From NCBI GenBank assembly GCA_001247695.2, contig LGRX02035399.1, positions 24,567-88,566 on the forward strand: a DNA stretch of 64,000 nt. Reading direction: 5' to 3'. The position numbers were made by a program, and so were the translations under genes. How positions within the stretch are numbered: position 1 is the stretch's first letter; each line of letters opens with the position of its first letter. This DNA comes from Cymbomonas tetramitiformis. Its lineage: Eukaryota; Chlorophyta; Pyramimonadophyceae; Pyramimonadales; Pyramimonadaceae. Of the stretch, positions 11,770 through 23,200 are shown piece after piece. The notes beneath the pieces were generated by a model. It was not told the DNA's origin. It saw nothing but the letters and a program-made list of their open reading frames with translations, and did no database searches.

Positions 11770-12570
11770 NNNNNNNNNNNNNNNNNNNNNNNNNNNNNNN
11801 NNNNNNNNNNNNNNNNNNNNNNNNNNNNNNNNNNNNNNNNNNNNNNNNNNNNNNNNNNNNNNNNNNNNNNNNNNNNNNNNNNNNNNNNNNNNNNNNNNNN
11901 NNNNNNNNNNNNNNNNNNNNNNNNNNNNNNNNNNNNNNNNNNNNNNNNNNNNNNNNNNNNNNNNNNNNNNNNNNNNNNNNNNNNNNNNNNNNNNNNNNNN
12001 NNNNNNNNNNNNNNNNNNNNNNNNNNNNNNNNNNNNNNNNNNNNNNNNNNNNNNNNNNNNNNNNNNNNNNNNNNNNNNNNNNNNNNNNNNNNNNNNNNNN
12101 NNNNNNNNNNNNNNNNNNNNNNNNNNNNNNNNNNNNNNNNNNNNNNNNNNNNNNNNNNNNNNNNNNNNNNNNNNNNNNNNNNNNNNNNNNNNNNNNNNNN
12201 NNNNNNNNNNNNNNNNNNNNNNNNNNNNNNNNNNNNNNNNNNNNNNNNNNNNNNNNNNNNNNNNNNNNNNNNNNNNNNNNNNNNNNNNNNNNNNNNNNNN
12301 NNNNNNNNNNNNNNNNNNNNNNNNNNNNNNNNNNNNNNNNNNNNNNNNNNNNNNNNNNNNNNNNNNNNNNNNNNNNNNNNNNNNNNNNNNNNNNNNNNNN
12401 NNNNNNNNNNNNNNNNNNNNNNNNNNNNNNNNNNNNNNNNNNNNNNNNNNNNNNNNNNNNNNNNNNNNNNNNNNNNNNNNNNNNNNNNNNNNNNNNNNNN
12501 NNNNNNNNNNNNNNNNNNNNNNNNNNNNNNNNNNNNNNNNNNNNNNNNNNNNNNNNNNNNNNNNNNNNNN
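11770..12570. other. Assembly gap (801 N)
   Basis: Run of undetermined bases. The left side breaks inside a family C repeat and the right side resumes in a 51-bp tandem repeat (unit starts at 12571 and 12622). This is a typical repeat-induced gap. Confidence 0.99.
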
Positions 12571-12663
12571 TTCTGACCCCTTCTGGTGGACTTGCCTGCC
12601 GCTCTTCTGTCGCCTTGACCCTTCTGACCCCTTCTTGTGGACTTGCATGCCGCTCTTCGGCAG

Positions 12664-13050
12664 TCACTCGTGGGAGAGACGCCTTGGGGCAAGAAAACGG
12701 AGCTGCAACAAAGGCAGCTACAAGAACTCCGAGACCTATATACGGCTACCTCCCACCTCAGCTTCAAGGTGGTGCCGCTACTCACAAAAGAACTTGCTGG
12801 CATCCGTCCAATAACATACGAAATTCTCAGGAAACACCATCAGGATGTACTTGCGGCCACCGCCGTGTTCCGGCGCCGTGAGTTGCAGAGTGTGGTAGCC
12901 AGCAACTCCGACCGTTTTGATGTGACCTACTCCGCCGGACCAGCAGTTGGGAATAAAGGCATCGCTACACACGTGGTGGAAACGGGTGAATTAGCTAATG
13001 CCGTGGGTGTTCCAAGTGAAGCCTTGGAGCATAAGCTGCCCATGTTGCAG
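12664..13050 (+). CDS. Exon of an unrecognised gene, copy A
   Basis: The exon runs from an AG acceptor (CGGCAG) to a GTACAC donor. It encodes about 129 residues with blocks ELQQRQLQELRDLYTATSHL, VPLLTKELAGIRPITYE and FRRRELQ. A close paralogue lies on the opposite strand at 17964-17574 with the same exon borders and about two-thirds identity by eye. Such conservation of both frame and splice sites supports a real gene family. The 17.6-18.5 kb copy continues upstream into a DUF6729-like exon, so this family probably belongs to a mobile-element-related protein. The upstream exon of copy A would lie in the gap. Confidence 0.65.
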
Positions 13051-13276
13051 GTACACGGCACTTCCCTCTTCCCCCTTCCCCCCCCCTAGCGCACCGCCTT
13101 TGCATATCACCATCGCAGTGCATCTGCATCACACTGGCGCAATGCATCGGCATCTCACGAGCCGGCTGCATTTGCATCTCAGGTGCATTATTACATTTGC
13201 ATCTCATTGGCACACCGCATCTGCATCTCACTAGCACATTGCATCTGCACTCATCGACCTTATTGAAGCAGTGGGC
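13051..13276. repeat. Intron with degenerate GCATCTGCATCTCA repeats
   Basis: Follows the donor at 13051. Contains repeated GCATnTGCATCTCA phrases. Before insertion of the adjacent transposon this intron would have continued to the acceptor at 14896-14898. Confidence 0.5.
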
Positions 13277-13285
13277 ATCGTGTAG

Positions 13286-14845
13286 GGTAGGCAATTTAAT
13301 TTAGATTATTTCTCTCTGATTTTAGATTAACCCATTTTTCATGTTGATTTTAGATTAAGTTTTTTTTATCTCATCCGGCTATTACCGGTGCATGCATCCA
13401 TGACGCTGCACTGTACCTGTTGAGCTATCGCCATGCCATGCGAAATATTACACTGAAGAGTTGTCTTGCCGTGATGTCCATATGTCCGAATGGAACCAAA
13501 ACCGTCCGATTTTAATCGAACGGTTTTTGGTTCCATTCGGAAAGATTCACGGCCGTGAATCTAAAAGTCACGGCCGTGAATAACGACTCTTTACGCATAA
13601 TGACTTTTATTATTTGCCATCTTTGCCACAATAGACACTCACGGCGTGTTCTGCTTGAAAAAAAGTAAGTAACTTGAAGCCTTGAGCTTCAAGTTACTGA
13701 AAGATATGTATCTTGGCAGTATGTGTGCCAAGTTTCGTGCTCTAGGACGCACGGGAAGCCCTCGGCTGTTTGGCATCTTTGGGTTTGGGTGTCACGTTCG
13801 AACCCAAACCCAAAACATCTGCCTTAGAAATACATTGCGCGTTTCGCGCACAAGTAACTTGAAGCCTTGAGCTTCAAGTTACTCAAAAATATGTATCTTG
13901 GCAGTATTCGTGCCAAGTTTCGTGCTCTAGGACGCACGGGAAGCCCTCGGCTGTTTGGCATCTTTGGGTTTGGGTGTCACGTTCGAACCCAAACCCAAAA
14001 CATCTGCCTTAGAAATACATTGCGCGTTTCGCGCACAAGTAACTTGAAGCCTTGAGCTTCTGGTAACTTAAATATATGTACCATGGTAGTATTCGTGCCA
14101 AGTTTCGTGCGTTAGGACGCACGGGAAGCCCTCGGCTGTTTGGCATCTTTGGGTTTGGGTGTCACCTTCGAACCCAAACCCAAAGGCAAAGGCATAGGAC
14201 AGTTTCGTAGATTCTGTCCCGATGCCTTTGCAACCTCGCTTGCTAACTCATATTACAATGAATATTCAACATTCAAGCGTTGAATACCCCACGCCAACGG
14301 GAAGCGCTCGGCTGATTTGTTATTTGGGTATGCGCACCCAAATGACAAAAAACGCATCTTTGAAACTCGTTAGTTTCAAAGATGCGTGGCCGATGCCTTC
14401 GTGCTTATGTGTGTTAATCCATATGAAATATTCCATGGAATAAATGTGAATATCCCGCACAAACGGGAAGCGCTCGGCCGTTTTGTAAAATTAGGGTGCA
14501 CCCAAAATACAAAACGCATCTTTGAAACTCGGAAGTTTCAAAGATGCTTGCCGGTCGCGTGCAGCGGTAAAAGGCAAGTCAAAGGGTTTAGGATATAGAA
14601 GAAGTACAGGGGCCTTTTTTAAAAGCAGAACACGCCAGCGAACAAAGCTTTTTGGAGGCTTCCTCATGATGGCTAGCGGGAACTAGTGCGTTTGACCTGT
14701 GTGCACATGATTTGAACAGGAGTCGTGAAAAGGACCACCGGGCATGGGCATAGCCGGATGACATAAAGAAAACTTAATTTAAAATCAACATGAAAAAGAG
14801 TTAATCTAAAATCAGCAATAAATAATCTAAATTAAATATTTTTCC
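13286..14845. mobile_element. Mutator-like non-autonomous DNA transposon (1560 bp)
   Basis: The ends are inverted repeats: about 90 bp at 13286-13375 match the reverse complement of about 14757-14845, including ATTTAATTTAGATTATTT and CATGTTGATTTTA blocks. The element starts GG and ends CC and is flanked by a 9-bp direct repeat ATCGTGTAG (13277-13285 and 14846-14854). A 9-bp duplication is characteristic of the Mutator superfamily. Inside are about three copies of a roughly 185-bp unit (CGCACGGGAAGCCCTCGGCT) with many short palindromes, and no transposase frame. It sits in the intron of the copy A gene. Confidence 0.75.
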
Positions 14846-14898
14846 ATCGTGTAGCCTCCAGTCTCCCGAGCATGTGGGTATAAGGGTGGGTCCTGCAG

Positions 14899-15178
14899 GC
14901 TAGTTCTTCCCGTCCTGGGTGGACATCCTTGTGCACCTTCTATGATACCGCACCCGCCCGCAGTTTCGAGGTCGCCCTTGCCACGAGAGCTATCGGTGTG
15001 GGGCCCGATTGCTTCCATGAGGAGAAGAACATCGTGTCCAAGTGCAACAACTTTGACCCGCGCTTTCAACTACTTTGCTACCTGGTGAAAGATGCCTACT
15101 TTCATTACAACAAAGGGGATGAGACGCTTGTGGACACCTTCCTTATGGCCGGAGGTGACCTGAGTCTTAGCCTGCCAG
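14899..15178 (+). CDS. Exon of an unrecognised gene, copy A continued
   Basis: Open frame between a CTGCAG acceptor and a CCAG/GTAACC donor. It encodes about 93 residues with blocks FEVALATRAIGVGPDC, EEKNIVSKCNNFDPRFQLL and YLVKDAYFHYNKGDE. Composition and lack of stops support coding. I do not recognise the domain. It probably follows the exon at 12664-13050 in one transcript, once the transposon-bearing intron is removed. Confidence 0.55.
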
Positions 15179-16690
15179 GTAACCTCCCTTGCACTCCCCC
15201 CCCGCCCTCTCTTCTTAGCACACTGCATCATTTGGCAGGGAGGGATAGAGGGGGGCGGGCGGGGGCGTGCTGTTGAGCAGGCCCGGATCCTCAAGTGTCG
15301 ATGGTCGCAGCGGCCGCACCGATGGTGCAGGCCCCTCTTGATGCCGCCGCAGGTGATGCTATTTCTGTCCCCTCCCTCCCTTGCACTCCCCCCCCCTGCC
15401 CTCTCTTCTTAGCACACTGCATCATTTGGCAGGGAGGGATAGAGGGGGGCGGGCGGGGGCGTGCCGTTGAGCAGGCCCGAGTCCTCAAGTGTCGATGGTC
15501 GCAGCGGCCGCACCGATGGTGCAGGCCCCTCTTGATGCCGCCGCAGGTGATGCTATTTCTGTCCCCTCCCTCCCTTGCACTCCCCCCCCCTGCCCTCTCT
15601 TCTTAGCACACTGCATCATTTGGCAGGGAGGGATAGAGGGGCGGGCAGCACGCGCCGTTGAGCCGGCCCGGATCCTCAATTGCCGATGGCCGCAGCGGCC
15701 GCACCGATGGTGCAGGCCCCTCTTGATGCCGCCGCAGGTGATGCCCCTTCCGTCCCCTCCCTCCCTTGCACTCCCCCCCCCGCCCTCTCTTCTTAGCACA
15801 CTGCATCATTTGGCAGGGAGGGATAGAGGGGGGCGGGCGGGGGCGCGCCGTTGAGCAGGCCCGGATCCTCAATTGCCGATGGCCGCAGCGGCCGCACCGA
15901 TGGTGCAGGCCCCTCTTGATGCCGCCGCAGGTGATGCCCCTTCCGTCCCCTCCCTCCCTTGCACTCCCCCCCCCTGCCCTCTCTTCTTAGCACACTGCAT
16001 CATTTGGCAGGGAGGGATAGAGGGGGGCGGGCGGGGGCGTGCTGTTGACCAGTCCCGGATCCTCAGGTGTCGATGGCCGCAGCGGCCGCACCGATGGTGC
16101 AGGTCCCTCTTCATGGCGCCGCAGGTGGCGCCCCTTCTGTCCCCTCCTCCCTGCACTCCCCCCGCCCTCTCTTAGCACACAGCATCATTTGGCAGGGAGG
16201 GATAGAGGGGGGCGGGCAGGGGCGTGCTGTTGAACAGGCCCGGATCCTCAAGTACCGATGGCCGCAGCGGCCGCACCGATGGTGCAGGCCCCTCTTGATG
16301 CCGCCGCAGGTGATGCTACTTCTGTCCCCTCCCTCCCTTGCACTCCCCCCCCCGCCCTCTCTTCTTAGCACACTGCATCATTTGGCAGGGAGGGATAGAG
16401 GGGGGCGGGCGGGGGCGCGCCGTTGAGCAGGCCCGGATCCTCAATTGCCGATGGCCGCAGCGGCCGCACCGATGGTGCAGGCCCCTCTTGATGCCGCCGC
16501 AGGTGATGCCCCTTCCGTCCCCTCCCTCCCTTGCACTCCTCTCTCTGCCCTCTCTTAGCACACGCATCATTTAAGCGTGGAGGGATAGAGGGGGGCGGGC
16601 GGGGGCGCGCCGTTGAGCAGGCCCGGATCCTCAATTGCCGATGGCCGCAGCGGCCGCACCGATGGTGCAGGCCCCTCTTGTGACCCTTCT
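15179..16690. repeat. Eight tandem ~194-bp units
   Basis: Each unit has the same order: GATGC, a C-rich tract, TTCTTAG, GCATCATTTGGCAG, GGAGGGATAGAGG, then GCAGCGGCCGCACCGATGG and GCCGCCGCAG/GTGATG. Units begin near 15352, 15546, 15738, 15930 and so on; spacing varies by only a few bases. Each contains a putative acceptor (TTGGCAG) and donor (GCAG/GTGATG), so it could be a repeated mini-exon plus intron of about 114 and 80 bases. That is inference; it may simply be an intronic satellite. Confidence 0.8.
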
Positions 16691-17573
16691 GAAAAACGGC
16701 CAAAATAGGTAAAATCCGTTTGCGATAGATTTGAAAATTGAAAATCGGACCCTATTTTATTTGATAATATGATTTTATACCTATTGAGGTATGAGAAAAT
16801 CATAATGACAATAGTCGTATCTCGTGTAACACCCTAGATAGCAGGTGTGGAATATGTAGGGGTATACATATTGGCTATAACGAAATGCGTCAAAATGTTG
16901 TACGCATGATTTAAAAATGAAAATTTCGGATTGATTTTTTTTGCTAATATGAATATTTAGCTATCAATAAACAATCCCTGATCTATGCAGCATGTGTCGC
17001 TGTGTGTGGTACTTGTGACAGTACCAGGGAAATTAATTAATTTTCAGGCATTTCACACCCCCAAAGCGCGTGACCGTAACATGTACCAAAAGTCGGTCGG
17101 GGATATTTTCAATGTTCAAAATAATTCAAAAGGGTCCTAAATGAATTTTCAACGCCTTAGTTTGACCAATATACCCTCATCTAGTGCACCCTATTTGAGT
17201 TTATTACTGGTACTTGTGACAGTACCACAGCACGGGGTAGTAGCCATTCACCCTGCTTCACTCACTATACCCTATCCTGTATGACAGCTGATGACACGCT
17301 GGATGACAATGCTCCTAACCCTACCCCCCTAGCCCAAATGGACCCTCCCGGGGGCTCGCTAAGCCCCCTCCACCCATCCTTATACCAAAATGTTCAGTGC
17401 ACACAGCCCTTTCAGGCTGTGCCATGCATCATGGGCAATTCACCCTGCTTCACTCACTATACCCTATCCTGTATGACAGCTGGAAATGAGGGCACCAATT
17501 GTGAGAGGGGGTGGCGGAACCGTACAAAGGCATACAAAGTATATGCATAAGGGGTGGCACGTAGTAACCATAC
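16691..17573. other. No gene seen
   Basis: AT-rich spacer. A roughly 50-bp phrase (CACCCTGCTTCACTCACTAT) is directly repeated at about 17250 and 17445. I see no convincing exon. Confidence 0.5.
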
Positions 17574-17964
17574 CTGTAACATGGGCAATTTATGGTCCAA
17601 GGCTTCACTAGCTAGGAACACCCATGGCGTTAGCCAATTCACCTGTCTCGATGACGTGCGTGGCGATGCCCTTTTTCCCAACAGAGGGTCCGGAGAAGTA
17701 TGCCACGTCGAAGGCATCTGAGTTCTGGGGTATCACACCCTGCAACTCACGGCGGCGGAATGTGGCACTGGCGGCGAGAACATCTTGATGCAACTTTTTA
17801 AGCACGTCATATGAGATAGGACGTATGCCGGCCAGCTCCTGGGTGAGCAATGGCACCAACTTGAAGGCACGATGTGAGGTTGCCAGATATTGTGACCTCA
17901 GCTCTTGTAGTCGGCTTTGTTGGAGCTTGGTTTTCTCTTCCCACGCGGCGTTGCCCACTGTGGA
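17574..17964 (-). CDS. Exon of an unrecognised gene, copy B
   Basis: Minus-strand exon of about 130 residues bounded by a TGCAG acceptor and a CAG/GTATGG donor. Blocks KLQQSRLQELRSQYLATSHR, VPLLTQELAGIRPISYD and KKGIATHVIETGELANAMG match the plus-strand exon at 12664-13050 almost position by position. It follows the DUF6729-like exon (18897-18105) after a short intron of about 140 bp. The gene should continue left of the donor, but I could not find the next exon. Confidence 0.65.
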
Positions 17965-18104
17965 CTGCATTGCAAAACATTGTGGCACGCATCCCCCCCA
18001 GTAGCTGGGCAAGCTCACAACAATGCAACAAAAAGAGTGGCAGCGGGTGAACAGAAAGAGTGGTAGCCTGTGAACGGAAAGATTAGAGTGGGATGACAAC
18101 GTAC

Positions 18105-18897
18105 CTGTAAGTAGCTGAGCCACATAATCCCATGAGAGTAGTAGTAGATCTCTCGACGAGTGTACTCTTTCACAGCAACGTGGTGTAGGGTAGTTCCAAA
18201 AGTTTTGACACCCAAGCCCTTGGTGTACAACAAGCGGAGAGAGCTGGCAGCAGTGCGTGTGAGCATCACGCTCAACAACGTGGTGCCGGTGATCTCTATG
18301 TCAATCTCGGATTGGACACTCAGTGGCAGCCGGCGCAGCACACGTGGATCGTGGTCATAAGAGGCAGTGCCACAAGCGTGACACTGACGGTGCACACTCG
18401 TGATGTAGTCATAAAAGCCGTCGGTGCGGAGAATGGGCGTCACACCAGAAGCACCGAACCGTTGAATGCCAGTGTACTGACTATGCGTATCATAGTGTTG
18501 ACAGTCAGGGTTGGCACATGGAACGATGCCACCCGGCAAGCACGCACCACGGGATTCCTTCAGGTCCAGGAAATACAGCTTGCACCCAGAGAAAAGATGA
18601 AATATAACAGCGGGTTTGTCAATGTGGCCAGCTGCAGTGAGCTTTGGAGGTGGTGGAATAGACTAATGCAGCTGCGATAAAATGTCAAAAGGTTGTTGGC
18701 TCGATCGACAAGCTTGTTGCAAGCTTTGAAGCTCCTCAACGATGACCTGGGGCACATGAGAGGTGGAGTGCTTGAATTGCCGGTTCGTAGAGGCGGCTGG
18801 TGTAGGGGCAATGCCAAACGACTCGTGGATTTGGTGTGCGAGGTCAGTGGTAGGTGGAGTCAACAAGATTTGGACTTCCTCAGTGGATTGAGCCATG
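18105..18897 (-). CDS. DUF6729-like cysteine-rich exon (mobile-element-associated)
   Basis: From MAQSTEEVQ (18897) the minus strand runs to a CTTACAG/GTACGT donor at 18105. The second half contains CANPDCQHYD, HRQCHACGTASYDHDPRVLR and PLSVQSEIDIEITGTTLLSV. Paired cysteines followed by DPRVLxxLP and a helical region resemble the DUF6729 domain, which is found in proteins associated with transposon-type open reading frames; this assignment is from memory of the pattern. One in-frame TAG (18663-18665) separates the N-terminal third from the domain. Either this copy is broken or translation starts at MPGGIV (18539). The exon at 17964-17574 follows it. Confidence 0.5.
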
Positions 18898-18959
18898 GCC
18901 ACCCCCAGGCGTACAAGCTCATCGACAATTTCAAGGGCGGGGATCAACTGTGAAGCCCA

Positions 18960-19590
18960 ACATAAAGGAAGGGGACGACAGGTACGCAGCAAAGTCTCCA
19001 GGGGAAAAAGATGGTGCCTCATTGTTGGCTTCCTGAAACATGTCAGGGGTGAGGCCACCCTTGTCGTCTTCAACAAGAAGTGATGACGTCGGAGTAGGTG
19101 AAGCTATGGACGAAAAGTACGCACACCCACACCTCCACACACCCGCATTGAGAAAAGAAGCTCGCTAGGAAAGGAAAGTGAGACATGAACATGTGTAGGT
19201 GGAAGCCACAAGAGGGACATCATACATACCAATTGTGGTGTCACTTGTGGGAGGACGATGATTTCGGAAAAAGTGTTGGACAGTACAGTCGAGAACTTGA
19301 ACTTGAACAGCCGACTGGAATTAAACTTGGAGTACTCTACGTAGTACTTGACGTCGGATCATGGGATTAAAGTTAATTCCCCCGATGTGTCAACACCAGT
19401 TCCCATTCCCCCGACATAAAGACTGTTTGTCGAGTGTTCTCTCTCATCACGATCTCTCTCATCGTCGTTCGTCGATCATCAGCATGAACCATCGCATGAT
19501 ACTGTAGCGTGTACTGTCTCAGGGCTCTATTCACAAAGACCACGTCATCGGCAGAACAATGGGGCCAAACCTCTGACCTTTACAGTATAG
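18960..19590. other. No gene seen
   Basis: Probable 5' flank of the minus-strand copy B gene. I see no repeats or exons that I can support. Confidence 0.4.
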
Positions 19591-19795
19591 CCTTGGCATG
19601 AAGTAAATACCTCTGACCTTTATAGTCTTGGCATGAAGTAAATTACCTACCTCTGACCTTTATCGTCTTGGCATCAAGTGAATTACCTTACTACCTCTGA
19701 CCTTTATCGTCTTGGCATCAAGTGAATTACCTTACTACCTCTGACCTTTATCGTCTTGGCTTCAAGTGAATTACCTTACTGTACTTACTTACTTA
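19570..19795. repeat. ~45-bp tandem repeat
   Basis: About five units of CCTCTGACCTTTATCGTCTT followed by GGCATCAAGTGAATTACCTT, with shorter first units. Directly abuts the gypsy integrase relic. Confidence 0.85.
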
Positions 19796-20209
19796 CCTAC
19801 TCTGAGGATGTCCTCAATGAAGGCATGACTTCTCTCATTGCTTGCATTCGACTGTGGATGGTGTGAAGACGTCATAGACAATCTCGTACCAGTAGATTTC
19901 CACAGTGTTTGCCAGAATGAAGAAGTAAATCTGGGGTCTCGATCTGAAATGATGTTCCTCGCAAGACCATGGAGCTTGAAGATATGTTGCATATATATTG
20001 AAGCAGTGTGCTGAGCAGTCCAGGTCATGTTGAAAGGAATGAGATGACAGCGATGAGTGAATTCTGAATTGGCACATTACCACAAATATATTGTCGTGCC
20101 CGTTAGTGGTGATAGGCAGGTCAGTAATCCAGTTAAGTGATACATCAAGCCATTTTGTCTTAGGCATATGAACCCAGGATGTCAAAGAACCAATTGGACG
20201 GATCTGCAT
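19789..20209 (-). pseudogene. Ty3/gypsy integrase fragment
   Basis: The minus strand encodes WLDVSLNWITDLPITTNGHD, a frame shift, then GLARNIISDRDPRFTSSFWQ and SSHHPQSNASNERSHAFIED. These are the D, D and E blocks of a gypsy integrase core (family: D.I..LP, SDRDP.F...FW, YHP.T.GQ.ER). The catalytic E context is changed to SNASNERS and at least one frame shift is needed. Only the integrase core is left; no LTRs, RT or gag are adjacent. It belongs to a different lineage from the element at 51-63 kb. Confidence 0.75.
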
Positions 20210-23200
20210 TTATTGGTGGTATTTCTGCCATCTAAACAAACACCACACCAACAAAACCTTCAAAATTGGATGTGTGTGTGTGTGATATATATATATATAT
20301 GTACATGTATTATGTTTGTACATTGATATAATGAGGTGAAGTATATATACATGATTCCACCTTCTTCCCCCCTCAAGGAAGTGTGATAATCATAGGCAGT
20401 TGTCAAGTGTTTAATACCTCATTAAGTAGCATGCAATCCTTACAGGAGGCAGCTGCACAGTCATATTATGCCAAATACAGTGTGGTTCATTAGTATTTCG
20501 TGGCATTTCAGGGTGTTACGGGTTATTATGACCCTAATCATCTACAATGACATTAGGGTGTACCGCGTATTAAGACCATATTTAAAAACGCGACGGAGAT
20601 AAATTCCAAGATTAAATACTTATAGCGTTAATAATGGGATTGCTTATATGTAGCCGCCCCGGAACGTGCAGGTGCAGAAAAAGCATACCATTTCTTGTCG
20701 AAAGGGCATTATGAAGGTTTGAGGTAGTCGAGGGCTTAGGTCCTCACAATCGTACCTTGGGGATTTGCGTGAATCCAATTTCTCGCAAAGATTTGGCATG
20801 CTACTTCTTTACATCATCTCTAGAGATGTACGAATGCAGCTGTTCCCATCGGTTTCTCGCAACGCCTCAAGTAACGTTTGTTCAACAGCCCATATGGACG
20901 TACTTGCTGCGTTGGTTTGCGTATTTAGTAACTTACACGCGCCATCCCGGATGTGCCGCGGGGCTCGAAGCGTGTGAACCAAATGACCAAATGAAACACA
21001 GATGCACACATACAGCGTTGAAAATATGTTTCAGTCGTTGTTATTACTATTTCTTAGCGTTCCCTTCGGCAGGATACCGAAGGGAATGCCGTTTTGCGGA
21101 TGCCGGTTCCCGCTTCCGCCACACGAAGCGGGGAATCCGGGATCTGCTTCCAGTCACCGAATCTGTGCGGGGATGCTTCCTAGCGTTCATAATAGCTTAT
21201 AATAAACATTATTCGCTTCTAATATATCGCGAAGAGTTATCAATCTCTTCATTAATCTCCCCTGCTGCACTAGGTTTTCACAGTGTAAAGCGCTTAAGAA
21301 GCGCGAACGGAAGCGGACAGATTCCAGAAAGATACCGGTGCGATTTCGATAACGGTTTAGATGTCCTTCTGATTTAATCGAACGGCTGTTCGGAATTTGT
21401 AAACAGTGAAAAATATAATTCGCATCTGAGGAATCGAAAAGGAATCCGTAGCGCTTTTCATTACACTCTTAATACGCCGTAGGGTGGTACATGGTATCAG
21501 TAACCCATATTATATATAAATTGAGCAGTATGCATGTTTACTGGAAGGAAAGAAGCAAAACTCCATCGTCAGCACGTCACTGCTTATTATGTGATTCTTG
21601 AGGTGTTGTTACACCCCTAAGTTTTTGCACACAATTTTTAGGGTGTCACACGAGGTGTGAAGTGCTCAGGTATTTTTCCCATATACCTTAATAGGTGAAA
21701 AATTGGATCCGCGAAAAAAATTGGACTCAAATTTTCATTTTGAAATCTAACGTGTGAGATTTTCACCTATTTCTGTCACTTTTGGCTTATATATATATAT
21801 ATATATGTAAGCCCCACTGTATACCATGATGTATACATCTGTCACAACTCTGTAATATATCTCACTCGCACCCATGAAATTGAAATTGATATTTTTTTCA
21901 TGGTGTTCCGTGAAGATATGTGCATGGCCATCATTTGGGGTTTTACTGATGGAAACCCATGATAAACATACCAAACCCTAATACTTATATGTAGATTTAT
22001 CAACAGTGACTTGCTGTCACTTAAGTGATAACTTGTCAGTTGATTAATTACTTACTCAGGACTGTCAATTCCTTAGATAACCTTAGCTAATAGCTTCAGG
22101 CGAGATCACTCCTCGGTTCGGTCGCCTGTCCTTGGCTGTTGATCACGTTGCCTACCCACGAATGGGTCTGCTGGAGGTCTTCTTTATCTCTTCGGATCCA
22201 TGACAATACTCTGGATGGTAGTGTCATCCAGATACTAAGTAACTTGAGCAAATGCTCATAGTAATCAGGTAATTATCATTTACTTAGGCATATGGCGGTG
22301 CACTGGAAGAGTATCAAAATGATATCTCCAGTTTCTAAGTAAATCAGAACAATGCTTGAACAATTAGAGCAGTGTTTGTTTAAATACCTATATCAGCTAC
22401 ATCACTGTCAAGATGAGTTCTGATCTGTGGGATTTATTGAAATATGCTTTGAATTGATCAGGTTCTGAATCAACTGTCAGAATGCATAGAAGATAATGGT
22501 GTTGCTCCAGCGATAGAGTGAAAGGGGCATGGACAGTGTTCAACAGTGACCAGCTGTTTTGTGAACACTGTATACTGCCTTCGGGTCTGGAGATATTCTC
22601 CATCCAGTCCTTCAGCATGTGGATTGATCCTGTTCCCTTATCTATCGCCATCACTGACATCCAACACGCACATGTGTTTGTTGGATGGTATCTATGCATC
22701 ATACATGTCATGTTGATTTATACTTGATCATATACACTTAGTGACTCAGTGTAATGTCAGCATACATAGTAATGTCAATGACTTATGAATTGTGCAAGTA
22801 CTTACTGATTTAGTACACTTATTAAGCAATTTGATAGTGATTAATCATACAAGTTAGTCTGTATACCACTGGACAGCATATAGCAAGTATGATGCATATC
22901 AATATAGTTAGTATATTGTTGTAATCCTGCACTTCTCATCATGATGGATGATGAGTTGAATGGTATATTTTCACAAGTGGCTCCGGTGTGTATTCCATCT
23001 TGTTCAACAGGAGAACAATTATCCCATCCCAAATCCTCCGTCAGGGATAACTGAGCTAATTCCTGTCTTAATGACCAAGACTGGCACCTTATACCATTTG
23101 GATTTCAATATAGCCTATACTTTCAAGATCTAGCATGTATAGACTATGTGATATGCATGTTGCAGTGTGATATAGGTGTATTGCTGGATAAACCCCCGGT

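Noticed and set aside
11582..12881. Several very long frames on both strands
   Set aside because: They are open only because they run through 801 N bases.
15291..16703. Proline- and arginine-rich frames on both strands
   Set aside because: By-products of the 194-bp GC-rich tandem units; no frame preference on either strand.
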